Shown: positions 18,242-27,005, counted from the first letter of the stretch. The stretch: 64,000 bases of DNA from JANQIO01 sp038746745 (GCA_038746745.1 JBCDKJ010000001.1:124001-188000); one strand, 5' to 3'. Notes: generated by a model not told the origin, from the sequence alone. A program made the numbers and translations.

Positions 18242-19383
18242 ATTCCAGCGGCACTGAGTGCATCCGACACTTCCGGTGAACCCTGAGACGACTCGGCACT
18301 TAACCCGGTAAATTCTCGCAGCGTGTCGTGGAGCGTTGCCTCTTCTATAGTTCGTGTGATGAAGACAATTCGTGAGCGATGATCATCGCTGGGCCAGGTC
18401 TTCAGTATGACTGGCGGATGAAAAATGTGCTGCACACCATGGATAACGACGGGCCCATCAAGCTCGTTGACATTCAAAATGCCTTTGATGCGCAGGAAGT
18501 CTCCACCGCGCGACGCCAGCAGCCGCTCAATCCATCTCTCTACTGCTTCGCTACTGACGGGCTCGTCTATGGTGATGCAGACCGACCTGATATTCGCGTC
18601 ATGGCGGTCGACAGCCTGCCCGCCGGGTTCAGCGGCGTTTGCGCCTGGCTCATCCTGGTAAGCGCCTTCATAGGCCTCAGCGCGAAGCCAGTTTTGTACG
18701 TCAAGACTCTTCGTCTTGGGATCATAGAGGCCCGCATCAAACAGCAATTCAGGATCAACTGCTCCATGCTCAGAGGTAATTTGCGGAGCACCAGGATTGA
18801 GGTGTCGTAACCGGTGACGCAGGCCGTCCAACGCTGCTTGCTCAGCCATGTCGGTTTTTGTCAGCAGCAACCGATCAGCCATCGCGGCCTGTTTCACTGA
18901 CTCAGTATGGTGGTTCAGCGTGTTGTTGCCGTTTACTGTGTCGATCGCAGTGATCACGCCATCCAGATAGTATCGGCGTGCCAGCTTGGGATCTGTCATC
19001 AGGGTCACCAGGATGGGCGCGGGATCCGCCAGGCCGGTAGTTTCGATAACGACCCGGTCAAACCAGACCTCGCCACCCCTGGCGAAACGCCCCGGCGCGT
19101 CGCGCAGCGTATTGGCGAGATCGCCGCGAAACGTGCAGCATAGGCAGCCGCTCGACATCTCGATAATGCCATCTTCTTCACTGTGAACTACGAGATTGTG
19201 GTCCAGACCAATTTTTCCAAACTCATTGACGATAACCAGGGAGCGCGCCATTTCTGGAAGCTGAATAAGATGATTGAGGAGCGTCGTCTTGCCACTGCCA
19301 AGGAAGCCCGTCAGCACGGTAATAGGTACTGAGGAAACCTCACGCTGTTTTCTTTCATTTGTCACAATCTGTTTCTCACGCAT
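18238..19383 (-). CDS. COG0523 (CobW/ZNG1-type) G3E GTPase, putative metal chaperone
   Basis: A GTPase of about 381 residues. The P-loop is GFLGSGKTT (26-34), the metal-binding CxCC motif is C80-L-C82-C83, NEFGKIGLD marks the G3E family, and TKTD is the base-recognition motif. A CobW_C domain closes the protein. Zinc-linked members are induced by zinc starvation and deliver metal to client enzymes. I use ATG 19383; the frame continues upstream to 19491, but that would read through the Zur-like operator. It heads the overlapping operon running to 12648 and is divergent from dksA. The Pseudomonas aeruginosa Zur regulon has an adjacent COG0523/dksA2 pair, from general knowledge. Confidence 0.88.
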   Translation of the reverse strand: MREKQIVTNERKQREVSSVPITVLTGFLGSGKTTLLNHLIQLPEMARSLVIVNEFGKIGLDHNLVVHSEEDGIIEMSSGCLCCTFRGDLANTLRDAPGRFARGGEVWFDRVVIETTGLADPAPILVTLMTDPKLARRYYLDGVITAIDTVNGNNTLNHHTESVKQAAMADRLLLTKTDMAEQAALDGLRHRLRHLNPGAPQITSEHGAVDPELLFDAGLYDPKTKSLDVQNWLRAEAYEGAYQDEPGANAAEPGGQAVDRHDANIRSVCITIDEPVSSEAVERWIERLLASRGGDFLRIKGILNVNELDGPVVIHGVQHIFHPPVILKTWPSDDHRSRIVFITRTIEEATLHDTLREFTGLSAESSQGSPEVSDALSAAGI

Positions 19384-19471
19384 TTGGGCGTTTGCCGACA
19401 ATGTAGTTTGTTCACGGTTTAAACGCGGTCTAAAATAATCCCAGCTGGAGCGTCTGTTGCGAGCTCCTGCC

Positions 19472-19494
19472 GAAATGATATACCGTATCATTTT
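19472..19494. promoter_or_regulatory. Candidate Zur operator between cobW-like gene and dksA
   Basis: A 23-bp palindrome GAAATG-N11-CATTTT, whose inner arms are AATGATA and TATCATT. Its length, arms and spacing match the gammaproteobacterial Zur box (GAAATG-N11-CATTTC around a TATA-rich centre). It lies about 90 bp before the GTPase start and 60 bp before dksA, where it could control both directions. The match was made by eye. Confidence 0.72.
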
Positions 19495-19554
19495 AATGAG
19501 TTCTCACGAAACCGCATCCCCTTCCAGCAACTCAAGTGTCTCCAGGAGTTATAC

Positions 19555-20073
19555 ATGGCTCGTAAATCCGAAAACGTTCGCAAAGTGACCGAGTCCGGAT
19601 CAAAACCCAAGGCGACGGCCAGCAAAAGTCGCTCACGTGCCCCCAAGGCAGTGTCGCAGCTCGACATTCACGGTGTTGCGCCTTACAAGCCGAAAAAGAA
19701 TGAAGAGTATATGAGCGATGCTCAGCTGGCCCATTTCAAAACAATTCTTGAAAATTGGAAGCAAGAACTCATGGAGGAGGTGGATCGCACCATCCATCAT
19801 TTCCGGGACGAAGCCGCCAATTTTCCAGACGCAAACGATCGCGCTACTCAGGAAACGGAGTTTGGACTGGAACTCAAAACGCGAGACAGGGAGCGCAAAC
19901 TGATCCGCAAGATAGAATCGGCGTTGGAGCGCATAACCCAGGGCACCTATGGCTTTTGCGAAAAGACTGGTGAGGAGATTGGCCTGCGTCGGCTAGAAGC
20001 GCGTCCAATTGCGACAATGTCCGTTGAAGCGCAGGAACGGTACGAGCAAAAAGAGCGCCATTACGGGGATTAA
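19555..20073 (+). CDS. dksA: DksA-family RNA polymerase factor lacking the zinc finger (DksA2-like)
   Basis: DksA acts with ppGpp through the polymerase secondary channel. This 172-residue copy keeps the coiled-coil tip (FPDANDRA: D92, D95, A97). At the zinc-finger positions it has C135, T138, S156 and A159 instead of four Cys, so it should fold without zinc, like P. aeruginosa DksA2, which replaces the zinc form during zinc starvation. A basic, Ser/Lys-rich tail of about 45 residues precedes the usual start of homology. ATG 19555 has an AGGAG site. The divergent Zur-type operator and COG0523 partner support this role. Alphaproteobacterial DksA proteins also have this pattern, so it need not be a second copy. 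Confidence 0.88.
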   Translation: MARKSENVRKVTESGSKPKATASKSRSRAPKAVSQLDIHGVAPYKPKKNEEYMSDAQLAHFKTILENWKQELMEEVDRTIHHFRDEAANFPDANDRATQETEFGLELKTRDRERKLIRKIESALERITQGTYGFCEKTGEEIGLRRLEARPIATMSVEAQERYEQKERHYGD

Positions 20074-20163
20074 AAGCGCCGCCAAACCACATGACCAAAA
20101 CGCCTGCCCGAAATACCTGAATAATTCAGATGGCTACGGCCAGGGGCTGCGGGGCAAACCCAG

Positions 20164-20201
20164 GCCAGGGCTCTATGCAGGCCAGGCTCTATGAGGCTCT
20201 A
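20164..20201. repeat. Degenerate TAGAGCC repeats starting at a stop codon
   Basis: Read on the minus strand, TAGAGCC occurs three times, at uneven spacing of 10 and 16 bp. The first copy supplies the TAG stop of the gene at 20199. It shares TAGAGCC-like cores with the arrays at 43.0 and 56.8 kb. Confidence 0.65.
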
Positions 20202-20543
20202 TGTAGGAAGGCTGCCCTGCTCTGCCATTTCAAACCACCGTACCACCTGATCGAGATAGGCATTGCCATACTTGGAAGCAAACTCTCGTGTGGCAGGATC
20301 TTCAGGGTTACGCAGCGCGTCAATCCTTGAGCGCGCATAATCCGGGGTCAGGTCAATCCTGCAGCGTTCCGTAATGGCTTGATGCCATTCGGCATAGCTT
20401 TGGAAGTAAAAACTCTGTAGCTCAGACACAAATGTTCCCTTGGGCTGGATAATCTTAAGCGCTGCGATTTCGTGCGCATGGTAGCGCGAGAGCGCTGTCG
20501 CTGATAGTCGTGACGCTAGTAGCGTTCGAATTCTTGCAGCCAC
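20199..20543 (-). CDS. Hypothetical protein
   Basis: A 114-residue frame opening with GTG 20543, 29 bp after the stop of the alpha/beta hydrolase on the same strand, so it could be the second gene of that transcript. It is probably helical and rich in charged residues (for example DLTPDYARSRIDALRNPEDP), with no signal peptide or membrane segment. I recognise no family. No competing frame on either strand is convincing here, but the small size leaves doubt. Confidence 0.5.
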   Translation of the reverse strand: MAARIRTLLASRLSATALSRYHAHEIAALKIIQPKGTFVSELQSFYFQSYAEWHQAITERCRIDLTPDYARSRIDALRNPEDPATREFASKYGNAYLDQVVRWFEMAEQGSLPT

Positions 20544-20572
20544 CCAACCCGCCGCGCAGGCCAGCTCTCAAC

Positions 20573-22105
20573 CTACAATGGAGCAAACTCCACAGGCGGA
20601 AGACTCACGCTTTCCGGCAATGGCTTGCCCGTAATCATCCAGTCAACGACCGCGTCATCAAAGCCCTCTATTTGGCTGGCGGCCTCCCAGAAGCTGCCGT
20701 GGGAGCCGCCCTCTATCACAGTCAGTGACGCCCTGGGGAACAGCGATAAAGCATTCTGTGCATTAACCATAGGGGTGCTGGTGTCAAGGTCACCGTGGAA
20801 AATCCATGCGGGAATATCCGACTCGAATGGATCGAAATACGACGCAGGCAATCTGGCCACCTGCCATGCCTCACAACCGGCATCAAACATGGCCACATAC
20901 GGCTTGTAGATATCGGGTGTGGTCTTGTCGAGATACTCCCTGCGCGTTGCAGAGACGTTGGTGGCGCAGTCAAAAGGACCTGACACACCCGCGCGATTCC
21001 CGCGCCCTATGAAGAAGGGCAGCCCCCAGCGAGCGAGTTTGCGAAGGAATACGTCTCCTTCCATGAGGCTCCCCATTGCCGAGGGCCAGTTGACCATGCC
21101 GTCGCGACTGGAAAGGCCGAAGTTGATGCCCCCCATCAAACTGAGGCTCAGCTCAAATTCTGTGAGCCCACTAGCGGCTTCCGGATTTGCAGCCAATGAG
21201 GCGTATAAGTCTTCGAACGCCTCCAGAGGGCCTGACGCCCCGTAAGCACCCTGCCAGACTGGCGTAGAGAGCGCCGAAATGGCCCTCACATGCTCCAGTA
21301 CCGCTGCGTAGTCGTCTATCGTGTCGTCGAGACTCTCAACCGCACTAATCACCAAACGAGAAATCCGATCAGGATGGTACTTGGCCAGCGTGATCGCATA
21401 GAAACTGCCAAAGCTAGCGCCGTATACGGCGAACTGGTCGTAGCCCAGGGCGTCAGCCAGATCGATCACATCCTGAGCGGCTTCAAGAATGGTGTATCCG
21501 GCCGGATCAATGCCGTTGCTGACAAATTTCTCGCGGCAAGCAACGGCTGCGTCGCGAGAAAGCTGCAGATAGTCAGACTCGGTCTTGATGGAGCGAAGAG
21601 TAAACGGGGGGCCATCGCAGATGAGGTTCGGCGTCGATAGATACACCCCTCGCAGATCCAGCAGCACGACATCGCCCGTCCTGGCAAATAACTCTGGCGT
21701 GACAGGACCGTAATAACCCAGGCCGCCCTCTTCCATCGTCTGGTTGTACGAGCCGCCAGGCCCACCCGCCAACACAAACACTGGATCTCCCGTGGCACCC
21801 GGCGCCGCTTTCAATATACGAAAGCCGAGCTCAATAGTGTTTGACGTTGACTGACTACGCACCTCCGGCACGGCCAGCCTGCCTTCGAACACTTCAACGG
21901 ATGCTCTGCCATCAAACTCCAGCAATCGGCGCTCTAGCTCGGGTGCTGCCATTGCAGCAGGAACGACACACAGCACTGACGTAAGGATAAACAAGACGAC
22001 ACGTCTAGTTTTGTTGCCTGGCCCGTTAATCGAAGGCGCATTCGTATTATCTTTGTACATAAACGGCGGGTATATAAGCGATGGGTGCATAGGCGATGGG
22101 TACAT
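20573..22105 (-). CDS. Exported alpha/beta hydrolase, TAP / prolyl-aminopeptidase type (S33)
   Basis: A 510-residue hydrolase related to Streptomyces tripeptidyl aminopeptidase and proline iminopeptidase. The oxyanion segment AGGPGGSY is near 113-120, the nucleophile is Ser231 in GASFGS, Asp441 lies in HGDLDTSTP, and His469 in GGSHGSF. A signal peptide (RRVVLFILTSVLCVVPAAMAA, in two parts about 34-54) indicates export. The first 16 residues are encoded by a 15-bp tandem repeat and look non-native, so ATG 22060 may be the functional start. It may release short peptides or amino acids from N-termini in the periplasm. It is divergent from a second hydrolase gene. Confidence 0.86.
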   Translation of the reverse strand: MYPSPMHPSLIYPPFMYKDNTNAPSINGPGNKTRRVVLFILTSVLCVVPAAMAAPELERRLLEFDGRASVEVFEGRLAVPEVRSQSTSNTIELGFRILKAAPGATGDPVFVLAGGPGGSYNQTMEEGGLGYYGPVTPELFARTGDVVLLDLRGVYLSTPNLICDGPPFTLRSIKTESDYLQLSRDAAVACREKFVSNGIDPAGYTILEAAQDVIDLADALGYDQFAVYGASFGSFYAITLAKYHPDRISRLVISAVESLDDTIDDYAAVLEHVRAISALSTPVWQGAYGASGPLEAFEDLYASLAANPEAASGLTEFELSLSLMGGINFGLSSRDGMVNWPSAMGSLMEGDVFLRKLARWGLPFFIGRGNRAGVSGPFDCATNVSATRREYLDKTTPDIYKPYVAMFDAGCEAWQVARLPASYFDPFESDIPAWIFHGDLDTSTPMVNAQNALSLFPRASLTVIEGGSHGSFWEAASQIEGFDDAVVDWMITGKPLPESVSLPPVEFAPL

Positions 22106-22108
22106 GAT
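22064..22108. repeat. Tandem 15-bp repeat, 3 copies, at a gene start
   Basis: Three degenerate 15-bp units sharing CGATGGGT (first copy CGGCGGGT) cover the 5' end of the alpha/beta hydrolase frame. They encode its Tyr-Pro-rich first residues. Each of the last two units brings an in-frame Met codon. Confidence 0.75.
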
Positions 22109-22241
22109 CCGTTCTGTTTCCCTAAAAATACCCTAAACCAATTTATTTTTATATAAAGATAGTTGACGTAGCGCTCGCTCCGCCAGAATAATCGCGTGCT
22201 AGTCAGCGTTTCTTTCTCAGTGAAGCCCCACAACCACAGGT

Positions 22242-24227
22242 GTGAGTAATTTGACGTCAACCACAAGACAACTGTTCAAAATCCCGCGCAACATGGCCAG
22301 GCAGGCAGCACGGTCGCTTAGGACACCTTCGCTGAGGGGATTTCTTTGCGCCTGCGCAATGTTAAGTACGTCGGTCACCCATGGTGACGGCCCGGCTGCA
22401 ATATTGGAAACAGAATCAGGTTCAACAGAGGCACTCAGTACGCTGGAGGGTCTTGAACCTTTTGTTGATGGTGCAGTCACCACCGCGATGACGGCCAACG
22501 ATATACCGGGCACAATTATCAGCATCGTTCACCACGGCGATGTCGTTCTGTCTAAAGGATATGGGTACGCGGATCAGGAGCGCACCATTCCAGCCACTGG
22601 TGAGTCCACTCGGTTTAGCGTGGCGTCGATATCGAAGACCTTTGTCTGGACCAGCGTTATGCAACTGGTTGAGCAAGGCAAGCTTGACCTTGATGTTGAC
22701 GTAAACACCTATCTGACGCAGTTCCAGATCCCGGCCTCCTTCGAGCAGCCAGTTACCCTGCGTCATATCTTTGCCCATACGGCAGGCTTTGAGGACCGCG
22801 TGATAGGGCTTTTCCGGAAAGACCTTGATCTTATGCACGGCTCCGCCGAGTCGCTTTCCTACTACATTCCAGAACGCGTAAGACCGCCGGGTCAATACGC
22901 CGCCTATTCAAACTGGGCGTCTGCGCTGGCCGGGCTAATTGTCTCTAACGTATCCGGCGTACCGTTTAATCAATACGTTGCGGAGAACGTCCTGAATCCG
23001 TTAGGGATGTCGCATTCGACCTTCGTCGAGCCCTTGCCGGACACATTGCCAGGAGAGACATCGGGAGCTTTTCGCCGCACCAGTGGTGAGAACATCGATG
23101 ATGGCTATATCTACTCGGATCTTGGCCCCGCCGCCGCCCTGTCAGCCACGGCTGCAGATATTGCGAAGTTTATGATTGCGCATCTCGGCGACGGAACCTA
23201 CAACGGGCAGCGTATTCTCTCTGAAGACAGCGTGCGCCGTATGCGAGAGCCCACGCACCGGCACCACCCCGCGATTGACGCATCACTGCACGGTTTCCGC
23301 GAATACACGCACAATGGCCGCTTCACGTATGGTCATGGTGGTAACCACGCTTATTTTCACTCGACACTGGTGATGATGCCCGAAGACAGTCTGGGCCTGT
23401 TTATTTCAACTAACGCATTGAACGCGAAGCCTGCCTTGGCACAGATCAAGCGTGCCTTTTTTGATCGGTATTACCCGCGCGCCACCGAAAACAAAGTGTC
23501 CAACTTAAGCCTCGCGGGTGCCGCAAGCTCTGACGATTTTGTTGGCAGCTATCGCAGTACCCGCAGAAACTATTCCACCTGGGCACGAGTGTTCAGCATA
23601 GTCACGGCAGATACCAGTGTCACTACAGCGGCGCGAGGGGGCCTTGTTTATAAGGGGGAGCGCTATATACCGACAGCAAAGGATGTGTTCACAAGTCTGG
23701 AGAACCCTGATCATGTGATTGCCTTCCAGCGCAATGAGAAGGGCGTTGTGACCCACATGTTTGACAGCCCCTGGCGCGCGCTGGAAACGGTGCCGGTTTC
23801 AACCAGCACGACGCTTCACGGCGTCATCATTGGGCTGGGCGTACTGGTCATGCTGGCTTTGATTGCCTTTGGCCTCTGGAAACTGAGGTTATGGAGGCGA
23901 GCTGCGCTAACCGACAAGCTCGCCGTGGGCGTCATTGTGCTGGCCTCGGCGATTAACATCGCTTTTCTTGCCCTTCTGTTACCGACGTCGGAGTCCGCGT
24001 CCCTGGACCTGTATTTTGCTGGCAAGCCAAATCTGGCCTTGCTGTTGGCGGCGCCGTTATTGGCAGCAGTTTTGAGCGCCGCAGGGCTCGCGTTTGGTGT
24101 TCACTCGTGGCGCCAGACACGGTGGACTCGCCTGTCACGGTTTGGATACCTGACAGCGACGGCGATCCTGCTTGCCTTCTCCTGGAGCTTGAACGTTTGG
24201 AACTTGCTCGGGCCATGGAATGCCTGA
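22242..24227 (+). CDS. S12 beta-lactamase-family serine hydrolase with C-terminal membrane domain
   Basis: A 661-residue protein. After a signal-like segment (RGFLCACAMLS) comes an S12 catalytic domain with SxxK = S129-I-S-K132, YxN = Y222-S-N224 and HxG = H365-G-G367. Residues about 520-661 hold roughly four membrane helices (GVIIGLGVLVMLALIAFGLW, VGVIVLASAINIAFLALLL, and two more), anchoring the enzyme to the inner membrane. Start uncertain: GTG 22242 or ATG 22293. The gene directly precedes another S12 gene on the same strand, with 51 bp between. Esterase, D-peptidase or penicillin-binding activities are all possible for this family. Confidence 0.86.
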   Translation: MSNLTSTTRQLFKIPRNMARQAARSLRTPSLRGFLCACAMLSTSVTHGDGPAAILETESGSTEALSTLEGLEPFVDGAVTTAMTANDIPGTIISIVHHGDVVLSKGYGYADQERTIPATGESTRFSVASISKTFVWTSVMQLVEQGKLDLDVDVNTYLTQFQIPASFEQPVTLRHIFAHTAGFEDRVIGLFRKDLDLMHGSAESLSYYIPERVRPPGQYAAYSNWASALAGLIVSNVSGVPFNQYVAENVLNPLGMSHSTFVEPLPDTLPGETSGAFRRTSGENIDDGYIYSDLGPAAALSATAADIAKFMIAHLGDGTYNGQRILSEDSVRRMREPTHRHHPAIDASLHGFREYTHNGRFTYGHGGNHAYFHSTLVMMPEDSLGLFISTNALNAKPALAQIKRAFFDRYYPRATENKVSNLSLAGAASSDDFVGSYRSTRRNYSTWARVFSIVTADTSVTTAARGGLVYKGERYIPTAKDVFTSLENPDHVIAFQRNEKGVVTHMFDSPWRALETVPVSTSTTLHGVIIGLGVLVMLALIAFGLWKLRLWRRAALTDKLAVGVIVLASAINIAFLALLLPTSESASLDLYFAGKPNLALLLAAPLLAAVLSAAGLAFGVHSWRQTRWTRLSRFGYLTATAILLAFSWSLNVWNLLGPWNA

Positions 24228-24278
24228 CGCCCGGCGTCTTATAAAACACCTGTACATAAACTCATTGGAAGCACTGAT

Positions 24279-25820
24279 ATGCGATGGGATAACACAAAGA
24301 AAGGGTCAACATACTCTGCTCTGGCGCTGCTGCTCGTTGGCCTGGTCACGCAACCGGTCCTCGCTAGCGAGGGCTCTGAGGCCTGGGTAGGCGCGTTTGA
24401 GACGGGGCTGCGCCCTGCCCTCAAACTTCACGCGCAACCCGCGCAGCGCTGGACCATTGAGGAGCGCATGGCGCATCACAGAGTTCCTGGACTATCTATT
24501 GCAGTGATCCACGGTGGCGAGGTGATTTGGGCCAGGGGCTATGGCAGTGCAAAAGTAGACTCAGATCTCAAGATAGATACCGAGACGGTGTTTTCCGTGG
24601 GGTCACTGAGCAAGACCGGTACTGCGGCGTCCGTCTTGCGGCTGGTGAGCGAAGGAAAGCTGGCGCTGGATGTCGACGTCAACAGCTACCTGGAGTCCTG
24701 GAAGGCTCCAAGACCCAGATCGGGCCGCGAACTGACGTTGCGTATGCTGCTGTCCCATACGGCTGGACTGAATAACCACGGCTTTGATGACTTTCAGCCC
24801 AGTGAAGACTTGCCCACTACCTTGGAAATTTTGCAGGGCAACGGACCTGCGAAGAACCGGAAAGTACGCCTTATTCACGAACCGGGGGAGACCTTCGATT
24901 ACTCTGGAGGCGGGACCACCGTGGCGGGCCTCGTGGTCGAAGAAACATTCGGAAAGCCGTTCCCGGATGCTGCAAAAGCGTTGGTTTTCGATCTCCTGGG
25001 CATGAACAGAACGACCTTCGAGGTGCCATTGCCGCCTACCAAGGGGAACATTGCCTACGCGCATGACGCCAAAGGTGAACTGACTGCGCTGCCCCGCGGC
25101 TACGAGTCATTTCCGGAAACCGCAGCATCAGGCCTGTGGACCACGCCATCGGAATATGGCGCCATGCTAAGCGCTCTGTGGAGAGCTTACGCCGGCATCG
25201 ATGAGAGCTTTATCAGCCGCGATACTGCGGTTGAGGCGTTAACGCCGGTTTGGCCGGGGTCTTTCGGAACAGGCCCCAGCATTCTTGACGAACCAACCGG
25301 CAGACGAATACAGCATACCGGTGCCAATGAGTCCTATCGCGCCGTATACGATGTCGGCTTGAACGATGGTGAGGGCATTGTTGTATTCACCAATGGCACC
25401 AACGGCCACCTATTATTTCCAGAGATCATTCGTGCGCTTGCAGACGCACGAGACTGGCAGCGTTTGCAGGAGAAAACTGCCGTTCAGCCCGCTGCAAACG
25501 TGATGAAGCATATCGCAGGCAGCTATCGGCTGGACCGTCGTAAAGATACCTTTGGAGCATTCCCCGCGGCGGACACGCCGCAATCGCTCTCAGTTTCCGT
25601 CATAGATGAAGGTATTGAGCTGCGTGCGATCGGATCAGAGGACGCAGCGCCGCAAACGCTGTATCCCATTACACCCACCACGTTTATGAATAGCGAGGGC
25701 TATGTGCAGGTGGAGTTCGTGCGTGACGCAACGGGGAAATTCATTGGGCTGAACTACAGTCGCGGTTACAACTATTTACTGAACGACCGAAAAGGCCTGT
25801 ACACCAAAGAAAAATCATAG
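24279..25820 (+). CDS. Exported S12 beta-lactamase-family serine hydrolase
   Basis: A 513-residue hydrolase with a clear signal peptide (YSALALLLVGLVTQPVLAS). The three catalytic motifs are S109-L-S-K112, Y208-S-G210 and H346-T-G348. A C-terminal beta-rich domain from about residue 400 (GSYRLDRRKDTFG to GLNYSRGYNYL) resembles the lipocalin-like tail often found on these enzymes. ATG 24279 follows GGAAG. It forms a tandem pair with the membrane-bound S12 hydrolase upstream, so the two may share a pathway. The substrate is not inferable. Confidence 0.88.
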   Translation: MRWDNTKKGSTYSALALLLVGLVTQPVLASEGSEAWVGAFETGLRPALKLHAQPAQRWTIEERMAHHRVPGLSIAVIHGGEVIWARGYGSAKVDSDLKIDTETVFSVGSLSKTGTAASVLRLVSEGKLALDVDVNSYLESWKAPRPRSGRELTLRMLLSHTAGLNNHGFDDFQPSEDLPTTLEILQGNGPAKNRKVRLIHEPGETFDYSGGGTTVAGLVVEETFGKPFPDAAKALVFDLLGMNRTTFEVPLPPTKGNIAYAHDAKGELTALPRGYESFPETAASGLWTTPSEYGAMLSALWRAYAGIDESFISRDTAVEALTPVWPGSFGTGPSILDEPTGRRIQHTGANESYRAVYDVGLNDGEGIVVFTNGTNGHLLFPEIIRALADARDWQRLQEKTAVQPAANVMKHIAGSYRLDRRKDTFGAFPAADTPQSLSVSVIDEGIELRAIGSEDAAPQTLYPITPTTFMNSEGYVQVEFVRDATGKFIGLNYSRGYNYLLNDRKGLYTKEKS

Positions 25821-25930
25821 GGATGCCCAATCTCTGAAAGGAACTGAGCCAGGATAGAATTGACTGCTGCTCACAATAAAGAGCGCGCCCACGGACAGCG
25901 GCCCAACGGGACGCCGGGCCTTGCACGTCC

Positions 25931-26875
25931 TCACCGTAATACGTGATCCTGCAGAAACTGCTGGTGCTGTACCGACCGCTGTCTTAGCTGTGTCTCCACA
26001 TGGCCGCGCAACCAGTGCAGGCCGGGGTCACGCGCCTGTCGGCGATGCCAGAAGCTGGCCAGACTGGATGAGGAAACCAGTACGGGTGAATCCACCAAAA
26101 CTACCTGCCCTCCGATAACCGCCGGTTCAATCGTTACCGTCGGGACTACGGCAATCAGATCAGACTCTGCGAGAATGGGGGCGAGACCATAAAAATGGTT
26201 TACCGTCATCGCTATCCGTCGTTTCAAGCCGCGTTGTGACAGTACTCTGTCTGTGAAACCCACGGTGTCGCCAGTCAGTGATACCAGCAGATGGTCGGCG
26301 TCGGCAAATTCCTCCAGGGTCATGTCGGGTTTTGCCAGGGGATGGCCCGGACGCAGCGCCACCTTGTAAGGAGTGTCATAGAGATACAGACTATCCACCG
26401 CGTCATTCGGTGGCATCAGCGACGTGACCGCCATCACCAGGTCCACAGCACCATCGATCAGTGTTTGATCGCCCTCGTTCATGTTCCAGGGTACTGCGTG
26501 TACGGCCACGCCCGGTGCCTCCTCTTCAATGGCTCGCCTGAGCTGCGGCCAGGCCAGGTCAATAACACCATCGGTTGAACAGACGCGAAAGGTTCGCGTA
26601 GAAGTGCGCGGGTCAAACTGGTTAGGCTCTATCGCTTCGCCGAGATGTCGAAGCGGTTCCTGTACCTGCTGCCATAGACTCTTGGCGGCCAGTGTCGGCT
26701 GGATGTTTCTGCCGTCTTTGACGAACAGCTCATCTCGCCAGGCGTGGCGCATGCGTGCAACCGCATTCGATACCGCAGGTTGGGTCATGGCCAGGCGATC
26801 TGCCGCTCGAGTAACAGAGCCTTCCGTCATAATGGCATCGAACACCACTAAAAGGTTAAGGTCCTGGGGTCGCAT
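25931..26875 (-). CDS. LysR-family regulator of the divergent RND efflux operon
   Basis: A 314-residue LysR protein of the NodD/SyrM/MexT-like branch. The helix-turn-helix is at about 4-62 (DLNLLVVFDAIMTEGSVTRAA, in pieces) and the effector-binding domain at about 92-300. ATG 26875 has a GGAG site. It is divergent from an adaptor and RND pump resembling MexEF, the pump that MexT, also a LysR protein, activates in P. aeruginosa. A perfect T-N11-A palindrome lies in the shared promoter. Activation of the pump in response to an unknown ligand or redox signal is the likely role. Confidence 0.92.
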   Translation of the reverse strand: MRPQDLNLLVVFDAIMTEGSVTRAADRLAMTQPAVSNAVARMRHAWRDELFVKDGRNIQPTLAAKSLWQQVQEPLRHLGEAIEPNQFDPRTSTRTFRVCSTDGVIDLAWPQLRRAIEEEAPGVAVHAVPWNMNEGDQTLIDGAVDLVMAVTSLMPPNDAVDSLYLYDTPYKVALRPGHPLAKPDMTLEEFADADHLLVSLTGDTVGFTDRVLSQRGLKRRIAMTVNHFYGLAPILAESDLIAVVPTVTIEPAVIGGQVVLVDSPVLVSSSSLASFWHRRQARDPGLHWLRGHVETQLRQRSVQHQQFLQDHVLR

Positions 26876-26894
26876 GGTTCGCTCCTATGGGTCA

Positions 26895-26923
26895 CATATA
26901 CATCACAATTATGAATGTATATG
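26895..26923. promoter_or_regulatory. LysR-type operator: 9-bp arms, 11-bp spacer
   Basis: CATATACAT, 11 bp, then ATGTATATG form a perfect inverted repeat containing the T-N11-A pattern of LysR boxes. It starts 20 bp upstream of the LysR ATG, in the divergent gap with the efflux operon. It probably gives autoregulation on one side and pump control on the other. Confidence 0.82.
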
Positions 26924-27005
26924 ATATTAATAAATAATTATTTTTAATCAATACCCGCCTGCATACTGACCTCCATTCAACGTTAACCCTGTATTGAGGT
27001 CCGCC

